From positions 32,838,460 to 32,902,459 of the forward strand of contig NC_091165.1 in the NCBI RefSeq assembly GCF_040958095.1: a stretch of 64,000 nucleotides of DNA. The letters run 5' to 3'. The position numbers and the translations under genes are program-made. The notes below the pieces were generated by a model. That model was not told the origin of the DNA, made no database searches, and worked only from the letters and a program-made list of their open reading frames with translations. This document shows positions 56,086 through 64,000 of this stretch, piece by piece; position 1 is the stretch's first letter; every line of letters starts with the position of its first letter. Origin of the DNA: Procambarus clarkii. Taxonomy: Eukaryota; Arthropoda; Malacostraca; Decapoda; Cambaridae.

Positions 56086-56409
56086 CTTATTCCTATTACT
56101 ATCTCCTTCGGTGGTTATAATAGGAGCTGCCTCGTATGGGCCAATAGGCCTGCTGTAGTTCTCATTACTACTATCCCCTACACCTGACTTTCCTCCTCAG
56201 CTCTCTCTGGCCTATTTAATGCCTGTCCCTACCTGTCCTCATCACAATCGACTTGAGAATGGTCCAGGACGGACCGAAACGTCGTCGTCCCTTCAATTTC
56301 TAGTGTGTGGTCTGGTCAATATAATAACACAATATATAAAACTAGAAATATAAAATGAGAAATGTGAATTGCAAATTTATTTAAAAGACCATGATACCAA
56401 ATTATGTGT

Positions 56410-56760
56410 GCCGTACTAAAGGGTTAGTAGTATAGTCGGGGTCGTTCTCAACTCACACTAAGAAATTCAGGGTTCGAATTCCGGACAGGACAGAAATGGT
56501 TGGGTGCATTTCCTATCACTTAATATCCTGTTCATCTAGCAGTAAGTAGGAGATAGACAGCTTGTTGTGGGCCTGTATCCTAGGTGGGGTCACAATTTGA
56601 CCCAAGTCAAATTACTGACCCCCCAGGTCAGTAATTTGACCTGGGGGTTGGGGTGGGGTGGGGTGGGGTGGTGGTAGGGAAGAGTTATCTTGATATAAGC
56701 CTAACGTGTATGAATACACTCTGGCTGCCTGTCTCCAGACACAATGAATTATTATTATTA
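56410..56760 (+). repeat. Third SINE-like repeat, with hairpin and (GGGGT)n
   Basis: TTAGTAGTATAGTCGGGGTC and GGGTTCGAATTCCGG resemble A and B boxes; a body with CATCTAGCAGTAAGTAGG follows. At 56606-56640 GTCAAATTACTGACC and its perfect inverse are separated by five bases. (GGGGT)n at about 56645-56672 and ATTATTATTA-type sequence near 56750 could be the tail. Confidence 0.55.
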
Positions 56761-56997
56761 ATTGTTATTGTTATTAATTGAAAACTTTTAAAATGATCTC
56801 CAAAACTATATTACTCTAATAAAATAAGAATTTATTCTCCAAACTACAAACAGTGGATGATACAGCACTGTACTACAATACTGCTAATAGTAGAAGATAA
56901 AAAACTACCAAACAAATAATCCCAAGATAATCAATACCAATAGAATCACCAACATTCAGTTCAATAAAGTTATTATATATTGTTAAGATGAACTTAC

Positions 56998-57164
56998 CAT
57001 TGGAGCATTTTGTGGTGATATTATGCTGTTTATTCCCCCAATCTTGGCATTAATCTTGAGAAGGATGTTGGACAATGTTGGGAATTTAAAGTCTTTAACA
57101 TTCAAGCACTGAACACACTGGGTTAAAACACCCATTTCCATGTCTCCAGCTTTCTTCACTCGGG
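56998..57164 (-). CDS. Ago (AGO2-like): Argonaute, PIWI-domain exon 1 of the 6 in this window
   Basis: Read on the minus strand, this 167-base exon follows a TTTTAG acceptor and ends at ATG|GTAAGT. It encodes 55 residues beginning RVKKAGDMEMG and including LTQCVQCLNVKD, LSNILLKINAKIGGIN and ISPQNAPM. This is the conserved start of the PIWI domain, where other Argonautes read like TQCVQ...TLSNLCLKINVKLGG. It enters with two bases of a split codon and leaves in phase 0, which matches the next exon. Argonaute binds small RNAs and silences or cuts matching RNA in the cytoplasm. The N, PAZ and MID domains and the start codon are not in the window. The following intron is 9.8 kb and contains a DIRS element and a Penelope palindrome. 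Family assignment is firm; the AGO2-like subtype is inferred from divergence. Confidence 0.93.
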
Positions 57165-57835
57165 CTAAAATACAAGAAATTTGTGTAAAAGCAACATACT
57201 CAAAGATAAATCCTGACAGTTAATACTTGATGACTTCAATTTAAAAGCAATAGTGGGAAACCTTTGAAGCAAGAAGAGAGGACCTTTGGCCCCGGCTGAT
57301 TTGTAAACTCCAATAGCCTTTATTTATATAAAAGAAGGTACATTAGGTTTGTGAGAGCACATAACATTGGTGTTCTTACATTCTTGCAAAGCCACTAACA
57401 AGTAAAGCATTTTGGGCAGGTCCTTAAACTAACAGATAAGGTACAATGAATACGTACAGTATAGCAAAATTTTAATTCAACAAAATAACTGCAAAATAAA
57501 TTAGCAGAGATGATTACAATGGTGAAGATGCATGTCTTTAAGTACTAACATTGGGGAAGTGGGTAGCACAAGATATAGTGTGAGTTTAAACCATAAGGTA
57601 CGAAACTATGAGGATGAAATTAGGTACTTTTTGGTTTTACTTTTGAATAAGGCATAGGTTAGACAATTTTTTTATTCATTAAGGGAGTGAGTTCCATAGA
57701 TTTAGTTTGACTCTGGGGATATTAAAGAGTTGTTAATTTCTGGTGTGGCGCTCATTAGTCCTATTACATCTATCAAGGAATCCTCCTTGAGTCTTTCATG
57801 TATCGGCATGTTAAACAGGGCATAAGAATGAGAGA
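57165..57835. other. Argonaute upstream intron, mostly unassigned
   Basis: Contains a decayed SINE tail on minus at about 57365-57425 (CATTCTTGCAAAGCCACTAA, TTGGGCAGGTCC). No exon upstream of 57164 could be recognised. Confidence 0.5.
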
Positions 57836-57837
57836 AG

Positions 57838-58215
57838 GTGATGCTCCATCATTGCTGGATTTGGTATTTACCAGGAAAGAAGATATTTGATGTTCAGCAT
57901 CCTTCTCCATTGGGAAAGAGCAACATACCATATTTGGAAATCAAATATACAATGCATTACAATACAGAAGACATGAGTAGAGAAAGGGAAATATTGTACA
58001 TATATTGGAAAAACTTGATTTCAAGAAAGGACACTGGGGAACTTAGCAAGTTCTTAATTAAGTTGATTTGTTGTTAGGCAATTTATATGGCAAATTTTGT
58101 GTTAAATATAGGACACCAAAAAATTGATACCAAAACATAGATGTAAAACTACAACACCAGGCAACAAAAATAATTTCAGAGCTAAGTCATTTCTCGTATC
58201 TGGAATGGTTAACCA
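57838..58215 (+). pseudogene. CR1-group LINE fragment (region between endonuclease and RT)
   Basis: The plus frame reads IFDVQHPSPLGKSNIPYLEI, then NTEDMSREREILYIYWKNLI and, after a stop, ATKIISELSHFSYLEWL-type text. It corresponds to the end of the endonuclease (L-G-x-S-D-H) and the following linker of CR1-like ORF2. Truncated on both sides. Confidence 0.6.
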
Positions 58216-58865
58216 CTGCACTGCTCTGCATTAAAATATGACACTCCTGTGGTGCGCAAAAAATAAATTCTTTCCAAAAAATTATTTTATCTTCTTATAT
58301 TGTTAAAATACAGTCTATGATTACAGGAAACTAAAAAAAAACCAGCGTTGAATGTAATGAAACGCCATTTTCTGGGTGAGCCCCGGAGGCTCCCTGAACC
58401 TTATCGGGCTAATGTATGTTATGTTAGACCGGGACATTAGCTAAGGAATTCAGACCTACCAGGGACCAGCGCCAGAACCTGGCCCCTTCAGAGAGGTTTC
58501 AGGGAGCAATGGCTCTGGAAAACCCCCATATGGTTGGGGGTTTTCCTTATCTGCCATCGACCGGGGTTAGGCACCCAGAAAGGTAGGCGTAACAAAACAA
58601 ACCCCACATGGTAAGAAACTACAACAAAAACCGAACAGAGAGGTAGAAAACTCCCTACAATCCCAAGGAAACAAGCAAACAAGCAAACATCACACTTTAC
58701 TGCCGCGCCGATCGTCCGCGCAGCCCTCCCCACCCCGGGAGGGGGAGGGGGAAGCCCTGGACCTACCGCGCCGGCTGCCAAGCTCCAGTTCGGAAGCTAA
58801 GCTTCAACCAACGCGAAAAAACCGCCGACCGGTGGGAGGGAGGGTTTCCAGGGAGCCTCCGGGGC

Positions 58866-59570
58866 TCACCCAGAAAATGGCGTTTCATTACATTCAACGC
58901 TGGTTTTCTGTGGGGAGCCCCTACGGCTCCCTGGAGCCCCTACGGCTCCCTGGAGCTTCATACCCAAAGAGAAGGAAAAGAAAGGGCTAACCCGGGAGGC
59001 GGCCGCCACAAACTCTGCAACGCAAAGCCAAGACAACCGGTCGCAAACCTGGGACCCAAGGCAACAAGAACGCCCAAGAACAGACGCACATATGGATGGG
59101 CGGCCAAAAACCTGTGCGACCCACAAATCCCTGCGCCCGAAACGAGCCCGAGACGTCACCAACACAGCAGCAAATGCTGCAAACGTCTGAACAGCACGGG
59201 CGCAAAGACAGACCGCAGGAAGAAGGAAAACACTGCGGACGACCTGGGAGACCCGAGCCCTGAAAACAGGGAACGAAGGAACCAGATCAACCACAGCGCA
59301 TCCCCAGGCACGGTACGCCGGCAACAGCAAAAAGCACAACCGGACAAAACAGGACGCACCCCCCGGCCAAACCAAGCAAGTACCAATACCCCAAGAACCC
59401 CTCCGGAAAGCAGCCGTCTCGACAGTCGCCAGGACAGAGAAAGGCTGCACACCAATAAAGCTACCACCAGTACCAAAGAGGAGGAAACTGAAACCGAAGG
59501 GGCTACCACAAACTGAGGGGAAGATAAGAAGGCACCCTGAACAAGGACCAGGATGGCTCAGGCGACTCAT
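58866..59570 (-). pseudogene. DIRS copy B recombinase remnant
   Basis: Frames 59570-58866 and 59205-58987 match copy A (CARAVQTFAAFAAVLVTSRA and FGRRDLWVAQVFGRP). Frame changes prevent tracing the catalytic Tyr. Confidence 0.5.
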
Positions 59571-59783
59571 GAGCAGGCCGGAGGGGAAACAAAACGGGAG
59601 AAAACGTAATAAACGTCATACTGTCTCCAAGACGAAGCTCGCAGGTGGGACACCGTCAACAAAGCCACCTGAACACCATAGAGATGGTGATACCTGCGTC
59701 AAAATACCAGACGCGAAGAGCCAAAGAGAAGGCCGAACCAGTCACGGACAGGACCGATTCGGCCTGCTGAAAGAGGCGAAGCC

Positions 59784-60987
59784 TCAGGAAAAACGCCCCG
59801 GGTACGGACACCTATCAAGCAGAGTCTGAAAAGAAGGCCGGGCCGGCCACCATGGAACCATAAGGACTGTTCTCATGGGAATGGGCTGCAACCGAGCCAG
59901 AACCCGAAGCAACAGCTGGACCGGGAGAAGAGGTACAGGTACCCCCCCACCTCGACCAGGCCTGCCGAAAGCCTCCACCGTGAAGTCCTCGCAGGTGTGA
60001 AGGGCACCACAAAACGGGCGACGCCTAGACCACGCCGACCCGAAGACGTCCATGGCCAGGAGTCCATAAGCCCAACAGAGCCAACAAAACGAATCGGCGA
60101 CGACTGGCCAACCCACGAAGAGGAATGAACCGAGACAGCTGTCCACCAGGACGCAGGACACACCCCGGACACGAACCACACGGTTAACCAAACCCCCTGT
60201 GGTTCCGGCAAGAATCACTAGAGAACAGTCCAAACAGAGCAGAACGGTAGAGTACCTAGTGACCCAAACCCTCCGAAGCGCAAACCAGACAGCCATGAAC
60301 ACCTGAACCGGGCTGTGAGCCCGACGGACAGACAGACTCCATCAACCTCGGCCGACCTGGTGAGCACTGGTCACAAAGCCCCAGCCGAGAGACGACCCGT
60401 CCTTGAACATATCGAGCGAAGGCTCGGGGAGGTGCCAAGGCACGGAACCCCGAAAACCCCAAAGAGGAAGCTGGTGACGCAGCACCAACACCAGATCCCC
60501 AGAGGAACCCAAGGAATGCAAGAGGCGGAAGGGGAGTCTCCGTAGGAACCAACCGACGCCGGAGCCAAACCCGACACCGCGGGCAGACAAGCACGCCGAA
60601 GTGCAAACTCCCGCACAACCGCCCAAGCAACCGCTGAGCAACCCGGGACCCCCTCCTGAACAGCCAAAGGCGGGACCACAGCCGCAGTAACACTTCTGGA
60701 GGGAAGACAATGAGGGGCCCAAGAGCCTGAAACAAGGCCCAGGTCCGAACCCGGGACGGAAACAGAAGGTAAAACCTCCAGATCACCAGGAAACCAAACC
60801 CAGCGATCTGGAAAGAACCATCCCCTGGCGAGCAGACAAGCGGACTGACTGGGAGCCCACTCCAGCCAGTCGTCGAGGTAGGCCAGACACCGAATCTCAG
60901 ACGCAGACAGGGCACTAAGATCCGGTAAAGATGCAAAGAGTATACAAAGTGCCCGTTACAAAATAGGGAAGGCAATAAAAACAGCAA
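59784..60987 (-). pseudogene. DIRS copy B RT end and RNase H, frameshifted
   Basis: The YLDDW box is out of frame here (read as WPTSTTGWSGLPVS in frame 60987-60256). Downstream parts are SLDMFKDGSSLGWGFVTSAH (RNase H, with K replacing the I/T before the Asp), and RVRGVSCVLVDSCLGSF in frame 60302-59784. A 60-bp segment present in copy A (27185-27240) is missing at about 60195. Confidence 0.8.
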
Positions 60988-61004
60988 ACCTGAAGCCCCA
61001 CCAC

Positions 61005-61190
61005 CAAAGCATTATATGACAATCATATGAAGACATATTATGACATATGACAATCATTATATGACAATATGACAATTATAATCAAAGCATTATATGACAA
61101 AGAGTGCTGGGAAGACGGGACACCACGAGAGTAGCTCTCATCCTGTAACTACACTTAGGTAAGTACACATAGGTAATTACCAACCGTGCT
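61005..61190 (+). mobile_element. CR1 3'-end fragment (~100 bp) with scrambled filler, in DIRS copy B
   Basis: 61085-61185 matches the last 100 bp of the CR1 at 30640-30740 (ATTATATGACAAAGAGTGCT, CACCACGAGAGTAGCTCTCA, CTACACTTAGGTAAGTAC). The bases before it (61005-61084) are jumbled repeats of CATTATATGACAAT. Copy A lacks the insert, and DIRS reads across it (CACCACCA to CAACCGTG). Confidence 0.85.
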
Positions 61191-61704
61191 AGCCCCAGAA
61201 AAACTGGAGAGGAACGTGCCAAGAAGTGACCTGGAGGTCCAGGTCCACCATCCATGCACCCGGCCCGAACAGGAGACAACAGTCCTCCGAGGAGGGCAGA
61301 GGATCCAGGGCGCAGACTGAAGTAGTCCAGAAGAACTGCAGACTGGAAAAGCTCATGACTGCAAAGAGCAGACGGGAAAAGCTCATGACTGCAAAGAGCA
61401 GACGGGAAAAGCTCATGACTGCAAAGAGCAGACGGGAAGCCCAGAAGGATGGGGCCGATCGACCACACCCCACGCACCCACGAAGAGGAAATGACGAAGC
61501 GCAGGGGAAGAAGCCCACCCCGCCAGCTCTGAACCCCCCCCCCCAAGGGGGAGAAGCCGTCCTCTGACGCCAGCAGAGGCCGGAAGACAACCCAAAACGC
61601 CCACCAACAGCGGGACCAAGCGAGAGGCAACAGAGCAAGCTGCTCCCCCAGCGCCCAGTCAACAGAGAAGGGAACAGAACCCCTTCAGAAAGAAAAAGTA
61701 CACT

Positions 61705-61925
61705 ACCGAAGTCATGAGGAGAGACTACGGGAATGAAACCACACTTCGCTGGAAGATGAAGTGAGGGGAGACCTGATCACCACATTCAAGATACCCAAGG
61801 GAATCGACAGGGTTGATAAGGACAGGCTATGGAACACAAGGGGCACACGCACTAGGGGACACAGGTGGAAACTGAGTACCCAAAAGAGCCACAGATAGAA
61901 TTAATTTTTTGTTTTTTTTTTGTTT
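61705..61925 (+). pseudogene. LINE C-terminal segment within DIRS copy B
   Basis: The plus strand encodes RGDLITTFKIPKGIDRVDKD, RLWNTRGTRTRGHRWKLST in one frame, the post-RT domain of a CR1-like LINE different from the main family. A related segment (GGGGACACAGGCGGAAACCG) occurs in DIRS copy C at about 49390-49445. Confidence 0.65.
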
Positions 61926-62875
61926 TTGTTTTTAGTGTCAGAATGGGAACGGGAAAGCACTAGGAAGTAATGTGGCGACTCCTCACACAAGTAACGAGGC
62001 TGACCCCCATACCATGTCACATGGAGACATGACAGAGCCCAAAAGGCACAGGAACCGATACACCTGTTGATGGACGGTTGAGAGGCAGGACCAAGGAGCC
62101 AGAGCTCAACCCCCACAAGCACAACTACGTGAGGACATATATTGTAAAAGCACAAGCCGCCGACTAGTGGCAGAGAGCACTACGCCGGCCAGGCAAAGAA
62201 GGCACAAAACTGCATCAAAGGCCCACCTCGACAGCAAAACCACAAAGTCCCAGCACAACCACAACATGTGCCAAGACCCAAAAAGCTCAGTCTGCAAGCC
62301 AGGAAGACCCCGGAACCCCAAAAGGCAGAACCGGGTCACACGAGGAAACAAAGTCCCCTGAACCCACAAAAGGGGGCCCAAGAGGAAGAAACCTCCAGAA
62401 CGAAACCAAGGAACCCAAAGGAACCCAGAATCGAACCAGGGGAAGCCCAAACCACCACATTTGCCGGCGGAGAACACCACTGAAAGGCAAAGCACAGTCC
62501 CCAGCAGAACGCCCTGGGAAAACGGTCCCAACAGACAGAAAACCGAGGGGCAAGGTGTGGGAGCAAGCATACCAGCCAGGGGCACTGAGCCTAAACCCAT
62601 AGGGTCAGACCCAAAATCAACACCCAAACGTTCCCAGAGGAACAGGCAACGGCAAGAAAACACCAGAAAAACAAAGAAACGACAACAGGAGAACAAAAAC
62701 CCTGAAAATTTTTAGAAAACTCACCAGAGACGCTCGCTCGCACACCCAGACGCATGTAAACAAACCGCAACGCCGCCCTGGTGGCCACGCCGTGAAACCG
62801 GCAGACGAAAATGGCCGCCAGCAGGGGCTGTGACTGACGCTAAAAACACAAAAACACGCCAGCAAATGTGGGAAG

Positions 62876-63397
62876 CTAGCAGACTGGAAGGGCGAAAACC
62901 GCCGCCCAACAGCAGAAAAACCCCCGAAGGGGCAAAACCGCCCCAGAACTGCTAGCAGGCAACCCCCACAGCCCCGGGAACCAACAACAGAGGCCCCGGG
63001 GCAGAGCCGTCCTCCAAGCCCTCCGCCCTGAAAGAAAAGCAAGAGCCCATGGGAAAGGCAACAAGAAAGGGCCGCTGGTAAGACCCAGAAGCCTTGGCAG
63101 GAGGCACAGGCTCAAACCTCCGTCCCCAACCCGAACGGGGCAGCCCCCGAAAACCGCCCGAGTCTCTGCCGCAACTAAACCCCGCCCCGACCCCGAAACC
63201 CGCAGACGGTCCGGAGCCGGGAACATGGAGAGAAAGGGGCGAGCAGCACCTAACCAAACGGGGCGGCCACGGGGCATTCGAGTGGGAAACCAATCTAGCA
63301 TGTTGCAGCACCTAGCTTGCAACATGGATGCCGCCTGTACTCTGAACAGTAATAACATCAGGAGAGTACTGGAGAACAAGCAGAGAATCACTCGCAA
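62876..63397 (-). pseudogene. DIRS copy B Gag fragment
   Basis: Minus frame matching copy A Gag (MPRGRPVWLGAARPFLSMFP, RVSGSGRGLVAAETRAVFGG). Overlapping frame 63311-62952 carries PPAKASGSYQRPFLVAFPMG and AEGLEDGSAPGPLLLVPGA. Frameshifted. Confidence 0.6.
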
Positions 63398-64000
63398 GAC
63401 TCCGGGTCAAGGTGTCAGTGACCCAACAGGCAGCACGACGGAGGTAAAAATGGTGACTGTCGCCCGGAGACAAGGGAACAGCAACCAACGATCCCGTACA
63501 AGACGGGTTGGAACCCGGAAGACACATTCAATGGTCCCCCGAGCCCAGACAGGGGTTTCCAGGGCCCGTAGGGTAACAACTACGGGAAGCCCGGGCAAGG
63601 TGTTGCTAACCGGTTAAGAAACCCAAACATAACAAGAGGGTAGATTATAGCACTGAAAACCCCTGAGACGTGTACAAGCACGGGGGGCTAGCAGAGGGCC
63701 GCCAAACACTACCAGTGGAACTATAACCACCTTAGGCAGACCCCCACCAGGCAAGAAAAATGAAAAACAAAAGAAAAACCCCGCAAAAGTACACCGTCTC
63801 CAGAGGCAACAGAAACCGGCCGCCGCTTAGGTGGCAGGCTGCGCAACACCTTGACGCCCTAACCAGCACAATACCAATCCCTACCCAGGGCCAAACAAGG
63901 GCCCCAAGCCCCAGCTGGCCCCAAGGGCGAGGCAAATGCCGAGCAGCAAGAACCTCGACGGGAATGGTTCCCGAACGCCCCAGGGAAGATAACCCTGTTA

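Larger units (their letters stand above)
52519..56318. mobile_element. Giant palindrome: two Penelope-like elements head to head
   Basis: ATATAATAACAC at 52507-52518 is repeated at 56319-56330, so the whole 3.8-kb structure went in as one unit. The left arm (52519-54286, minus) and right arm (54303-56318, plus) are near-identical inverted copies around a 16-bp centre (54287-54302). Each arm carries a 5'-truncated RT/GIY-YIG gene. The right arm also has a 290-bp SINE insertion at 55796-56085, so the arms pair over about 1.7 kb. Penelope elements are known for inverted and partial-tandem copies. The unit lies in Argonaute intron 1. Confidence 0.93.
58335..64000 (-). mobile_element. DIRS copy B, minus strand, continuing beyond the window
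   Basis: The left terminal repeat begins CGTTGAATGTAATGAAACGC and TTCTGGGTGAGCCCCGGAGG at 58345-58385, with the internal complementary junction at 58860-58950. Copy B is collinear with copy A: 58930-61690 with 25300-28520, and 62160-64000 with 30830-32700. Its 5' end is not reached. It carries a CR1 3' end at 61005-61185 and a LINE segment at 61705-61925 where copy A has its CR1. Confidence 0.85.

Noticed and set aside
57165..64000. Upstream Argonaute exons (MID, PAZ)
   Set aside because: I looked for the conserved MID and PAZ motifs on the minus strand and could not find any; the region is DIRS copy B, a LINE fragment and unassigned intron.

Overview
This is eukaryotic nuclear DNA, almost certainly arthropod and most likely a decapod crustacean. 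The clade is inferred from the tRNA-type SINE, the abundant DIRS, CR1 and Penelope elements, and the sequence of one host gene. There is no sign of bacterial organisation. A 500-base run of N at 16916-17415 marks an assembly gap.

The only host gene I can name lies on the minus strand. It is the C-terminal part of an Argonaute protein, about 324 residues covering most of the PIWI domain, and it is cut into six small exons at 57164-56998, 47163-46979, 46828-46625, 41750-41633, 23409-23237 and 15685-15556. Every junction has GT/AG boundaries and matching reading-frame phase. The four slicer residues (Asp, Glu, Asp, His) are all present. The coding sequence totals 977 bp but is spread over 41.6 kb, and four of the five introns are filled with transposable elements. 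The divergence looks more like an AGO2 (siRNA) type than the highly conserved AGO1 type. Upstream exons (N, PAZ, MID) must lie beyond 64000. A second possible minus-strand exon of an unidentified gene lies downstream at 4098-3943.

Layout of the repeats: 1-1107 broken DIRS pol; 1108-3755 a 26-bp minisatellite split by a CR1 copy; 4166-8060 a DIRS terminal-repeat fragment split by a 3.65-kb composite insert; 8699-10846 a TTAA-flanked AT-rich element carrying a LINE with a 15-bp target duplication; 10956-13295 an RNase-H LINE split by an 845-bp TTAA element and a second LINE; 13310-14530 two minisatellites and a LINE relic; 15928-19020 a DIRS end, the gap, and a LINE ORF1 with tandem upstream repeats; 20115-24780 LINE pieces and an AT-rich element; 24783-33266 a DIRS copy with a nested CR1; 33267-37640 a LINE split by a zinc-finger LINE; 38247-41524 a complete Tigger/pogo transposon with an intact transposase; 42575-46242 a Gag-only DIRS copy hit by the twin 845-bp element; 47205-52497 another DIRS copy; 52519-56318 a giant palindrome of two head-to-head Penelope elements flanked by a 12-bp duplication; 58335-64000 another DIRS copy running off the end.

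The most intriguing arrangement is that an RNA-silencing gene carries, inside its own intron and within its pre-mRNA, a nearly perfect 1.7-kb-armed transposon hairpin, a classic source of endogenous siRNA.
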